Positions 8,618 to 16,791 of a stretch of DNA of 64,000 nucleotides are shown here, one piece after another. The notes below the pieces were generated by a model. That model did no database searches. It had not been told where the DNA came from and saw only the letters and a list, made by a program, of their open reading frames with translations. The first letter of the stretch is position 1, and every line of letters begins with the position of its first letter. Source of the DNA: an uncultured Lachnospiraceae bacterium (lineage in GTDB: Bacteria; Bacillota; Clostridia; Lachnospirales; Lachnospiraceae); the NCBI GenBank assembly GCA_900539715.1, contig UQDA01000003.1:62001-126000 (forward strand), written 5' to 3'. A program made the translations under genes and the position numbers.

Positions 8618-9358
8618 ATGGGAGTTAAGTTTTCAATCATCACTCCCTGCTATAACAGCAGGGATACCATTGCGAATACTTTGGAAAGTGTATTGAGTCA
8701 GACGATACAAGACTATGAATATCTGGTGATTGATGGAGGCTCAACCGATGGAACAGTGGAGATTTTAGAAGAATATGAAAAAAAGTTTCATGGGAAAATG
8801 AAATTCTGGTCTGAAAAGGATCAGGGTATTTATGATGCAATGAATAAAGGGATTAAAAGGGCCGACGGGGACATCATTGGTATTATCAATAGTGATGATT
8901 GGTACGAAAAGGATGCATTGGAAAATGTTTTAAACAGTGACACGGGAGAGGAATATCTGGTTTTTCATGGGTTGATGAGAACCATTGATGCCGCAAATGG
9001 AAAGGAAATTCGTACTGCTATATATAGTGCAGACTATTTAAAGGAAGCAATGATTAATCATCCTACCGTTTTTGTGAAAAAAGAGGTTTACCAAAAATTT
9101 GGTATCTTTGACTGTAAGTACAAATATGGTGCGGATTATGATATGATGATTAGATTCTATAGGTCTGGGCAGGTTTGTTTCCTTCCTATCTATAAAATAA
9201 TTGCTAATTTTCGGACGGGGGGGATGTCAGCTACAGTGGGAGCATTAAAAGAAGCGATGGAGATAAAATATAGGTATGGGATGATGACGAAAATGCAGTA
9301 TGCGGCGGCGTGGATTTTTTTAACGGGAAGAAGGATATTTGGCTATGCTATTCAGTAG
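8618..9358 (+). CDS. GT2 family glycosyltransferase (WcaA/short type)
   Basis: 246 residues. It has FSIITPCYNSRDTIANTLESV, VIDGGSTDGTVEIL, KDQGIYDAMNKGI (a hallmark of this short GT2 subfamily) and INSDDWY as the metal site. C-terminal ADYDMMIRFYRSG is also typical. The start follows ACAGGAG at good spacing. It lies 16 nt after the previous gene in the same operon. Confidence 0.88.
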   Translation: MGVKFSIITPCYNSRDTIANTLESVLSQTIQDYEYLVIDGGSTDGTVEILEEYEKKFHGKMKFWSEKDQGIYDAMNKGIKRADGDIIGIINSDDWYEKDALENVLNSDTGEEYLVFHGLMRTIDAANGKEIRTAIYSADYLKEAMINHPTVFVKKEVYQKFGIFDCKYKYGADYDMMIRFYRSGQVCFLPIYKIIANFRTGGMSATVGALKEAMEIKYRYGMMTKMQYAAAWIFLTGRRIFGYAIQ

Positions 9359-9384
9359 GATAACAGGATTTTGAGGAGTGTAGG

Positions 9385-10455
9385 ATGCATATAAACTATT
9401 GTACGTTGTTTGATATAAATTATATAGATAAAGGGTTGGCAATGTATGAATCTCTTAATCGTGTAGCAGAAGATTATACATTGTTTATTGTTGCTTTTGA
9501 CGAAAATACATTTCATATATTGAGTGATATGAAATTAAAAAATGTCTGCGTGTTGCAGGAAGAAGATTTGTTGGACGAAGAACTGCAGAAAGTGAAGGCT
9601 GAACGAACGAGGGCCGAGTGGTGTTGGACTTGTTCAGCAGTGATAATTGATTTTTTGATGAATAAATATGAACTGCAGAATTGTGTATATTTGGATTCCG
9701 ATCTGTATTTCTTTGCGAATCCCAAGGTATTGGTGGAAGAAATGGTTCAGGAAGGAGGCGAAGTGCTTATAACGGAGCACAGATTTGGCAGGGGAATCGA
9801 AAATTATCTGATCGCGCACATGTATGGAAAATTCTGCGTACAGTTTACCGCTTTTGTAAATGATGTAAAAGGAAGGACAGTACTGAATTGGTGGAAGGAA
9901 ATGTGTATTCAGGATTGCTCGATCAACGGCTCATATGAAGTTTATGGGGATCAGAAATATCAGGATCAGTTTGAGAAAAGGTTTGCAGGAGTTCATGTAC
10001 TTAGGAATGAAGGGGGGGGACTTGCACCATGGAATATTGGACAATATTATTTGAAACAGGAAAATGGCAAAATAGAGATTGTAAATAAAAAGACAGAAAG
10101 AAAATTTCCATTGATATTTTATCATTTTCAAGGTTTTGAATTATTAGGTAGAGATTATGTTAACCTTTCGGTTTATAAGTGGACAGGAAGAAAGGTTGAT
10201 GAGAAGCTGGTGAGCGCTGTTTATGAGAGGTATACTCAAGCCCTCCAGAGAGTGAGAAAAAGATTGGAAGGAAATTATGCCTGTAATTTTGATAGGCAGG
10301 CAGATGAATTGAAGGAAAGCAAAATACAGCGTAAAAAAGATAGCTGCATTAGGAGGAGGATGGGGCAGATTCTTGTGAGTATATTGAGTTATATTCGTAT
10401 CAGGATTTATAGTAAAAAAGATTTATGCAAGATGATTGATCAGAGAAGCTTGTGA
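9385..10455 (+). CDS. Putative nucleotide-diphospho-sugar transferase (GT8-like)
   Basis: 356 residues. It reads MHINYCTLFDINYIDKGLAM, then a DxD metal motif YLDSDLYFFANP (Asp104/Asp106) and a later conserved YGDQKYQDQF segment. This is the arrangement of GT8-like transferases annotated near O-antigen loci. It is soluble, with a basic C-terminal tail that may contact the membrane. The RBS GAGGAG is 8 nt before ATG. It is the last gene of this run before a 232-bp gap. Substrate unknown. Confidence 0.7.
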   Translation: MHINYCTLFDINYIDKGLAMYESLNRVAEDYTLFIVAFDENTFHILSDMKLKNVCVLQEEDLLDEELQKVKAERTRAEWCWTCSAVIIDFLMNKYELQNCVYLDSDLYFFANPKVLVEEMVQEGGEVLITEHRFGRGIENYLIAHMYGKFCVQFTAFVNDVKGRTVLNWWKEMCIQDCSINGSYEVYGDQKYQDQFEKRFAGVHVLRNEGGGLAPWNIGQYYLKQENGKIEIVNKKTERKFPLIFYHFQGFELLGRDYVNLSVYKWTGRKVDEKLVSAVYERYTQALQRVRKRLEGNYACNFDRQADELKESKIQRKKDSCIRRRMGQILVSILSYIRIRIYSKKDLCKMIDQRSL

Positions 10456-10556
10456 ATGGTTTTTGGGGAAGGTAAGAATAGGAATTTTGCAAAAAATATG
10501 TTTTTAGCAATTTTTGTGCAATATAGGATGTGGCTTTTGTTTGTGTATATTTAATT

Positions 10557-10590
10557 TTGACAAGAATGTATATCAAATCTTGAATGCGAT
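10557..10590 (+). promoter_or_regulatory. Possible promoter before the 515-residue transferase
   Basis: A perfect -35 hexamer TTGACA (10557-10562) is followed 17 nt later only by a poor -10 (TTGAAT). It lies about 100 nt before the next gene, in a 232-bp AT-rich gap. Weak call. Confidence 0.3.
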
Positions 10591-10621
10591 GAAACTATAT
10601 TTCGGAATTAATGCAGGTGGG

Positions 10622-10652
10622 CAAATTCATGTATTGAAAATCCATGAATTTG
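10622..10652. repeat. Perfect 10-bp inverted repeat in the leader of the next gene
   Basis: CAAATTCATG (10622-10631) and CATGAATTTG (10643-10652) are separated by 11 nt. There is no T-run, so it is not a standard terminator. It could be an operator or an mRNA leader hairpin 35 nt before the ATG. Confidence 0.6.
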
Positions 10653-10687
10653 ACGTAAATTGAAAATATGGGAATGGTGATGTACAC

Positions 10688-12235
10688 ATGGATACGAAGG
10701 AAAATGTGAATGTTGTTATTTTTTCACAGAATGTTAAACTTGAATCTTTGAAAAAAATAAAGGAAAATATAAATAATGATGTATGTACTCTTTTTGTAAC
10801 ACCACATCAACTATATCCAAATGAAAGAAAGTTAATAGGTGAATCATTTCCTAAAAGTAAGTATATCAAATTTGCGGATCTTTTATCTGATTCGGAAAAT
10901 GAAAGGTGTGATATTGAGGCAGAGGGAAGATCTCCATATGATTTGGATGGGTATTATTCGGAAATTCGTAAGCTGAATTGCATTATAATAAATAAATTAG
11001 AAAAAAAATATAAATTAATTAATAAAAGTATATGCTCTGATGATTTGGGGATTGATGCTGCTGAATGGATTTGTCATGGATTTAAAATAGTAAAATTAGA
11101 TTATTTTTATCCATCGTTTACAAAACCATTAAATATCTTTTTCACATTTAAAGAAAATATACGAAAGATTTTGTTTAATAATACCTTGATAGTTTCATTT
11201 TTAAAAAAATGTCAGGAGAGAAGAAAACTGGAGGCAGTTACAGAAGATGTCTATGTCGCTTACAAAGATGGCAGAAAGTACATATTCATTGGAAAAATGT
11301 TTCGTATAGCTTATCGAATGGATTTGGAATGGGAAAAGTCTGAGGAAGAATATGATAGGTTAAAAAAGGGGAAATTTGAACGTAAGGAGGATTGTCAGTA
11401 TTTAACTACGCTTCATGAATCTGGGAAGTGTGTAGTGCCGGACAAAAGGCAGTATGATGTGAGATATATACAGGATGGTTATCTTCCACCGAATTACTCT
11501 AGTTGTTATTTAAAATATAAGCCTCAAAATGTCAGCTATTATGCTTGGGACATAGTAGGAGAAAAAACGTTTAAAAAATTTGATATTCCAGTGACGATTA
11601 TGCCGTTTAGACGGAAAATGTATTTGCCAGAACCGGTTTTTCATTCTAAACTTAGAACGATATTAGTTGCAACATCGGGGCCGGGGGATTGGACAGCGCA
11701 AAAAAACAGATCAGACGAGGATGTCATGCTGGAGACGTTTATTGAGATCGCCAGGAGATTTCCAGATGTAGAAATTATTTATCGCTGTCATCCTACATGG
11801 GTACATCCGGCTCATAATGGAGTTAATTCCATAAAAAGGGTAGCTGAATATATTGCTTATACAGGGTTAACTAATATTCATCTATCAAGTAATATTCCTA
11901 TAGAAAATTTGGATGATTTTATATTATCATTTCCGAGAAGCTCATTAGAGGATGATTTAAAGAAAGCAGATATAGTTTTTGGAGAACATTCGGTATCTAT
12001 GTTAGATGCTGGATTTGAACAGATTCCGTTTGTATCAGTGAACATGACCGGAAGAAGAAATCTATTTGAAGGCATATCTGCTTTAGGGTTCCCGCATTGC
12101 GAGACAGTAGAAGAAATTGAGAATGTGTTAAAAAGCTATTCATCCAGAGAATTGAAAAAGCAATATGCAGATGCAGTAGCAGCATATAACGTTATGACTG
12201 ACAGAGAGGATGATACGGCAGAGGTGCATGAATGA
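10688..12235 (+). CDS. Large GT-B-like surface-polysaccharide transferase (unassigned)
   Basis: 515 residues, soluble and very AT-rich in codon use. The N-terminal half is not recognisable. The C-terminal half looks like a GT-B nucleotide-binding domain: RTILVATSGPGDWTAQ, YRCHPTWVHP, DLKKADIVFGEHSVSMLDAG and a GISALGFPHCETVEEIENVL end. These patterns are shared by CDP-glycerol glycerophosphotransferase-like and capsule transferases. A TagD-like cytidylyltransferase two genes downstream makes a CDP-polyol donor plausible, but this is inference. The stop overlaps the Wzx start as ATGA. Confidence 0.6.
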   Translation: MDTKENVNVVIFSQNVKLESLKKIKENINNDVCTLFVTPHQLYPNERKLIGESFPKSKYIKFADLLSDSENERCDIEAEGRSPYDLDGYYSEIRKLNCIIINKLEKKYKLINKSICSDDLGIDAAEWICHGFKIVKLDYFYPSFTKPLNIFFTFKENIRKILFNNTLIVSFLKKCQERRKLEAVTEDVYVAYKDGRKYIFIGKMFRIAYRMDLEWEKSEEEYDRLKKGKFERKEDCQYLTTLHESGKCVVPDKRQYDVRYIQDGYLPPNYSSCYLKYKPQNVSYYAWDIVGEKTFKKFDIPVTIMPFRRKMYLPEPVFHSKLRTILVATSGPGDWTAQKNRSDEDVMLETFIEIARRFPDVEIIYRCHPTWVHPAHNGVNSIKRVAEYIAYTGLTNIHLSSNIPIENLDDFILSFPRSSLEDDLKKADIVFGEHSVSMLDAGFEQIPFVSVNMTGRRNLFEGISALGFPHCETVEEIENVLKSYSSRELKKQYADAVAAYNVMTDREDDTAEVHE

Positions 12236-13677
12236 GTATAAATAGCAAAGAAAGCATTACTGCCAATATGCTATGGCGTCTTTTTGAACGATTTGGTGCA
12301 CAGGGAGTCACATTTATTGTATCCATTATTTTGGCTCGCCTTCTGGAACCGGAAATATATGGCACCGTAGCGTTGGTCACAGTATTTACTTCTATACTTC
12401 AAGTGTTTATTGATAGTGGACTGGGGAATTCTCTGATTCAAAAAAAGGATGCAGATGATTTGGATTTTTCTACAGTTTTCTATTTCAATATTGCTTTTTG
12501 TATAGTTCTCTATATTTTGCTGTGGATTGTTGCTCCATTCATTGCCCAATTGTATAAAAATTCTTCACTTAAAGATATTATTAGGGTTCTTGGCCTGACT
12601 ATTATTATTTCGGGTATCAAAAATATACAGCAAAGTTATGTTGCTAAATATATGTTATTCAAAAAGTTTTTTTATTCAACTTTAGGAGGAACAATCGGGG
12701 CGGCTATAATTGGAATATTAATGGCATATAACGGTTTTGGTGTGTGGGCACTTGTTGGACAAAATCTTTTTAATACATTTGTGGACACTTGTATACTATG
12801 GATTAGTGTTGAATGGCGGCCTAAAAAATCTTTTTCATTCACCAGATTGAAAGCATTGGTTTCATATGGATGGAAACTGCTTGCTGCAAAATTGCTTGAT
12901 ACAGTTTATGAAGATATACGTACTCTTATTATTGGGAAAATGTATTCTACAGATGATTTGGCTTATTATGATAGAGGAAGACAGTTCCCAATGCTGGCAG
13001 TGTCAAACGTAAATATAGCAATAGACAGCGTTTTATTTCCGTCAATGGCCATGGAACAAACGGATTTAAGTAGAGTCAGGGCTATGACGTCGAGGGCAGT
13101 TAAAATGGCATCATATGTTGTCTTTCCTATGATGACAGGAATGGCTGTATGTGCCGAGCCGTTGATTAGGATTATATTAACAGATAAGTGGATAGAATGT
13201 GTTCCATATTTGAGAATTTTCTGTTTTGGTCTGGCGTTAAATCCGATATTGATAGCAAACTTAAATGCAATTAAAGCAATCGGAAGAAGTGATCTTTATT
13301 TAAGACTGGAAATGATTCGTAAAGCGATAGGGTTGATCACATTGGTGGCATTTATGTGGTTTGGAGTAAAAGCTATCGCGTATAGTTATTTGTTAAATTG
13401 TATTTTGAATATATTTGTTAATTCTTGGCCGAACAGAAAAATTTTGGGATACGGCTATTTACAGCAATTAAAGGATATAATTCCATCACTTGTAATTTCC
13501 GGGATAATGGGGGGGATAATATTTTTTATTCCACAAATTGGATTAAATGATTGGGTTACATTATTGTTACAGATTGTTGGGGGAGGAGCAATATACATAG
13601 GGTTATCAGTTGTCTTTAAAGTGGAATCACTTTTTTATATTCTATCTATTGTGAAGAATAGTAAGATTCGTAAATGA
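12232..13677 (+). CDS. Wzx-type flippase (WzxC-like, PST family)
   Basis: 481 residues with about 12-14 membrane helices. The N-terminus ANMLWRLFERFGAQGVTFIVSIILARLLEP is characteristic of WzxC/colanic-acid-type flippases, and differs from the Wzx at 2382. It has the GFGVWALVGQ and DDLAYYDRGRQFP segments of that subfamily. It translocates lipid-linked repeat units. The start overlaps the previous stop (ATGA). With the Wzy-like gene at 18359 it could serve the AT-rich block. Confidence 0.88.
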   Translation: MSINSKESITANMLWRLFERFGAQGVTFIVSIILARLLEPEIYGTVALVTVFTSILQVFIDSGLGNSLIQKKDADDLDFSTVFYFNIAFCIVLYILLWIVAPFIAQLYKNSSLKDIIRVLGLTIIISGIKNIQQSYVAKYMLFKKFFYSTLGGTIGAAIIGILMAYNGFGVWALVGQNLFNTFVDTCILWISVEWRPKKSFSFTRLKALVSYGWKLLAAKLLDTVYEDIRTLIIGKMYSTDDLAYYDRGRQFPMLAVSNVNIAIDSVLFPSMAMEQTDLSRVRAMTSRAVKMASYVVFPMMTGMAVCAEPLIRIILTDKWIECVPYLRIFCFGLALNPILIANLNAIKAIGRSDLYLRLEMIRKAIGLITLVAFMWFGVKAIAYSYLLNCILNIFVNSWPNRKILGYGYLQQLKDIIPSLVISGIMGGIIFFIPQIGLNDWVTLLLQIVGGGAIYIGLSVVFKVESLFYILSIVKNSKIRK

Positions 13678-13723
13678 TTATTTATAAGGATGAGAATGTA
13701 TACTTAAAAGAAAGGCATTGAAT

Positions 13724-14170
13724 ATGAAAAAATATAAAGTGGGATATACAACAGGGGTTTATGATATGTTTCACATTGGTCATCTTAATATTATCCAAAG
13801 GGCGAAAGAACAGTGTGAATGTTTAATTGTCGGAGTTAGTACAGATGATTTGGTTAATAGAGAAAAAAATAAGATACCTGTGATTCCATATGCTGAACGC
13901 GCAGCAATAGTTGCAGCCATTAAATATGTAGATAAGGTTGTTCCACAAGAAAATAAAAATAAGCTATGTGCCTGGGAAAAGTATCATTTTGATGCAATGT
14001 TCGTTGGAGATGACTGGCAGGGAACACCACAGTGGATTAAATTTGAAAAACAGTTTGCCCCCCTTGGTGTGGATATTATTTATCTTCCGCATACAGATGG
14101 AATTTCTAGTACAAAGTTAACGGGCATTATAAAAGATATTTTGGATGAGCACCCTGAAGGGAAAAGATAG
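13724..14170 (+). CDS. Glycerol-3-phosphate cytidylyltransferase-like protein (TagD family)
   Basis: 148 residues. It carries the HxGH nucleotidyl-transfer motif FHIGH (17-20) and the second signature HTDGISST (123-130), where the classical enzyme reads RTEGISTT; the first Arg is His here. The family makes CDP-glycerol or related CDP-polyols from CTP. ATG 13724 has AAGAAAGG at proper spacing; a TTG 6 nt upstream is less likely. It sits between Wzx and an acyltransferase, suggesting phosphoglycerol-type decoration of the glycan. Substrate is inferred from family only. Confidence 0.8.
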   Translation: MKKYKVGYTTGVYDMFHIGHLNIIQRAKEQCECLIVGVSTDDLVNREKNKIPVIPYAERAAIVAAIKYVDKVVPQENKNKLCAWEKYHFDAMFVGDDWQGTPQWIKFEKQFAPLGVDIIYLPHTDGISSTKLTGIIKDILDEHPEGKR

Positions 14171-14180
14171 CGGAGATTAG

Positions 14181-15188
14181 ATGAATCAAAAGCAGATAGA
14201 AAAAAAGAGATGTAACGAAATCGATATCATGAAAGGGATTGGAATCCTACTGATAATTTTAGGTCATTTAGAACCTGAAACATATTTGATGAGATTTATT
14301 TATTCGTTCCATCTCTTTCTCTTTTTTGCAGTATCGGGATTTGTAGGTGAAAGATATAGGAATCGATCTTTTAAAGAAATAGTATGTCAAAATATCAGAA
14401 GACTGTTGATTCCGTATTTTATTTGGAATAGTATTTCTAACCTGATAGAAATGTCGGGAGGGGATATAAATTGGCATCAGTTTTGTATGAATATAATGTA
14501 TATGAATGGTAGCGTGGGATGGAACGCAGCATTATGGTTTTTAGTATCGTTATTTTGGACAGACACAGTTTGCGCCATTGTTATTAGAGTTAAAATGGTT
14601 TTTCAAGTATGTTATATGGTGCTTATGCTTGGATTATGGATCTGTTTAGCATCATCAAAAATAATGTTGCCATATGGATTGTATACAGTACCAATTGCCT
14701 CTTTTTTTTGGTTGATGGGATATAGAATAAATATTGATGGAGTTTATGAGAAAATTGTAAATCGGAGGAATAGAATCAATATATGGAGTGCATGTTTTGG
14801 GGGATATTTATTAGTTGTATTTGGGGTATTTTATAATACTGTCATTTCAATTTATCATGTGAATTACAGTAATTATATTTTTACTATTATTGCGGGAATT
14901 GCAGGAGTATATAGTTTATTTTGTATATCAATTATTATTGAAAAAAATTTTGTATCACTTGCTAGATTATTAAAATTTTATGGAGAAAACACTCTAATTA
15001 TACTTTGTACACATTACTTGATATTGAGGTCGTTTGGAGCTGTAACGCAGAAATATGCAGGAGTAAATTATTGGCGTTTGACATCAACATCTAAAAGTAT
15101 CATAATGACATTTGTTATGGGCCTGATTTATTATTCTATCATTGCGATAAAGAAAACAATTTGCAATAGAATAAAAATATGCCAATGA
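14181..15188 (+). CDS. Acyltransferase family 3 membrane protein (O-acetylase-like)
   Basis: 335 residues with about 9-10 helices. The N-terminus NEIDIMKGIGILLIILGH contains the expected catalytic-type pattern, followed by FIYSFHLFLFFAVSGF, as in fucose-4-O-acetylase/OafA-like proteins that acylate surface sugars using cytoplasmic acyl-CoA. GGAG precedes the ATG. It ends 79 nt before fdtB. The acceptor is unknown; it might act on an amino sugar made by the next genes. Confidence 0.82.
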   Translation: MNQKQIEKKRCNEIDIMKGIGILLIILGHLEPETYLMRFIYSFHLFLFFAVSGFVGERYRNRSFKEIVCQNIRRLLIPYFIWNSISNLIEMSGGDINWHQFCMNIMYMNGSVGWNAALWFLVSLFWTDTVCAIVIRVKMVFQVCYMVLMLGLWICLASSKIMLPYGLYTVPIASFFWLMGYRINIDGVYEKIVNRRNRINIWSACFGGYLLVVFGVFYNTVISIYHVNYSNYIFTIIAGIAGVYSLFCISIIIEKNFVSLARLLKFYGENTLIILCTHYLILRSFGAVTQKYAGVNYWRLTSTSKSIIMTFVMGLIYYSIIAIKKTICNRIKICQ

Positions 15189-15267
15189 CAAGTCTCTTTT
15201 AGATTGAGAAAACAGTGCCTGAAAAGGTGTAGGGAACTGAATTGCCATTAAAAACAGGAGGACAGAC

Positions 15268-16377
15268 ATGATGGAATATATAATGCCGAATCGTATGGAT
15301 AGAGAATTTTTTCGTCATCAGTATGAATATGAGAAGAAAGCGATAGAGGTTCTTCGGTCAGGCAGATACATATTGGGGGAGGAAGTCGCTCTATTTGAGG
15401 ATGAATTTGCCAGGTTCTGCGAATCCCAATACTGTGTAGGTCTTGCTAGTGGACTGGATGCTTTATGGATTGCATTTCGCGCCCTTGGAATTGGAAAAGG
15501 AGATGAGGTCATTGTGCAGGCGAATGCGTATATCGCCTGTGTGATGGGTATTACAATTAATGGGGCAGTACCTGTTTTTGTTGAACCGGATGAATTTTTT
15601 AATATTGATGCAGATGAAATTGAGAAAAAGATTACAGAGAAAACAAAAGCTATTTTGGTAGTGCATCTGTATGGGCAGGCTTCCGATATGAGGAAAATAG
15701 TGAGAATTTGCAAAAAATATAACTTAAAATTGGTTGAAGATTGTGCACAGTCGCACGGAGCGCGCTATGATGGAAAAATGACAGGAACTTTTGGGGATAT
15801 AGGCTGCTTTTCTTTTTACCCTAGTAAGAATTTGGGAGCATTTGGTGATGGAGGGGCAATTGTTACCGATAATGAGGAATTAGCCAAAAAGATTAAAATA
15901 ATCCGTAATTATGGAAGTGAAAAACGGTACTGCAATAAGGTAGTAGGTGCAAATTCCAGATTGGATGAGATACAGGCCGGTTTTTTGCGTATTAAATTAA
16001 AATATCTTAATGAAATCAATGAGGAAAGAGAGAAAATCTGCAAAAAGTACTCGGAACAGATAGAAAATGATTTGATCAGGAAGCCGAAAGTGAGAATAGG
16101 ATCAACCTCTGTGTGGCACCAATATGTGGTGAAAACAGAGGATAGGGAGGGACTGATTAATTATTTGGACAAACATGGTGTTGGAACGTTGATTCATTAT
16201 CCGATTCCTCCTCATTTGTCGGAGGCGTATAGTCATTTGGGATATCGAGAGGGAAGTTATCCGGTTGCTGAAAGATATGCGAAAGAGGTTTTATCTCTTC
16301 CGTTGTATAATGGGATGACAGATGAGGAATTGGATTATACGATTAAGTGTATAAACACTTTTAGGAGCAAAAGATGA
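15268..16377 (+). CDS. fdtB: DegT/DnrJ/EryC1 sugar aminotransferase, FdtB-like
   Basis: 369 residues. PLP Lys187 lies in FSFYPSKNLGAFGDGG, with Asp158 and the VEDCAQSHGA block. It closely follows the dTDP-3-amino-3,6-dideoxyhexose transaminase pattern, for example LHPLY-like LIHYPIPPHLSEAY. It would use glutamate to aminate dTDP-3-keto-6-deoxy-hexose. AGGAGG is 6 nt before ATG; a second ATG follows immediately. It overlaps the FdtA-like gene by ATGA, so the pair works together downstream of RmlA/RmlB products. FdtB versus QdtB cannot be told apart by eye. Confidence 0.82.
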   Translation: MMEYIMPNRMDREFFRHQYEYEKKAIEVLRSGRYILGEEVALFEDEFARFCESQYCVGLASGLDALWIAFRALGIGKGDEVIVQANAYIACVMGITINGAVPVFVEPDEFFNIDADEIEKKITEKTKAILVVHLYGQASDMRKIVRICKKYNLKLVEDCAQSHGARYDGKMTGTFGDIGCFSFYPSKNLGAFGDGGAIVTDNEELAKKIKIIRNYGSEKRYCNKVVGANSRLDEIQAGFLRIKLKYLNEINEEREKICKKYSEQIENDLIRKPKVRIGSTSVWHQYVVKTEDREGLINYLDKHGVGTLIHYPIPPHLSEAYSHLGYREGSYPVAERYAKEVLSLPLYNGMTDEELDYTIKCINTFRSKR

Positions 16378-16781
16378 GTTTAAAAGAAAAATGCAAATTA
16401 TTAACATTTTCTGATCTGGGGGATGAGAGAGGGAAATTGGTTGTAATTGAAGGAGAAAGTGCAGTTCCCTTTAGTATTAAAAGGGTATTTTACATGTACG
16501 ATTCTGACAATACGGTTGTTCGCGGACAGCATGCTAACCGAAAGTCGGAGTTTGTCCTGATAAATGTAAGCGGAAAATCCAAGGTATATCTTTCTGATGG
16601 AAATGAAGAAATGACAGTTTCTTTGGATAAGCCAATGCAGGGATTATATATTCCTTCTATGATCTGGAAGGATATGTATGACTTTTCTTCCGATTCGGTT
16701 TTATTGGTCTTGGCGAGTACGCATTACGATGCGGAGGAGTATATTAGAGACTTTGAGCAATATATGGCAGAAGTCAGATGA
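16374..16781 (+). CDS. fdtA: WxcM-like cupin sugar 3,4-ketoisomerase (FdtA/QdtA family)
   Basis: 135 residues, a single cupin. It has LVVIEGESAVPFSIKRVFYMY, then VVRGQHANRKSEFVLINVSG. The family converts dTDP-4-keto-6-deoxyglucose to the 3-keto isomer for the adjacent aminotransferase. Characterised enzymes usually read HAHK/R at this site; here the second His is Asn55, so the active site may differ. The start overlaps the FdtB stop (ATGA). No dedicated N-acetyltransferase (FdtC/QdtC) follows. Confidence 0.8.
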   Translation: MSLKEKCKLLTFSDLGDERGKLVVIEGESAVPFSIKRVFYMYDSDNTVVRGQHANRKSEFVLINVSGKSKVYLSDGNEEMTVSLDKPMQGLYIPSMIWKDMYDFSSDSVLLVLASTHYDAEEYIRDFEQYMAEVR

Positions 16782-16791
16782 TGAATAGGAG

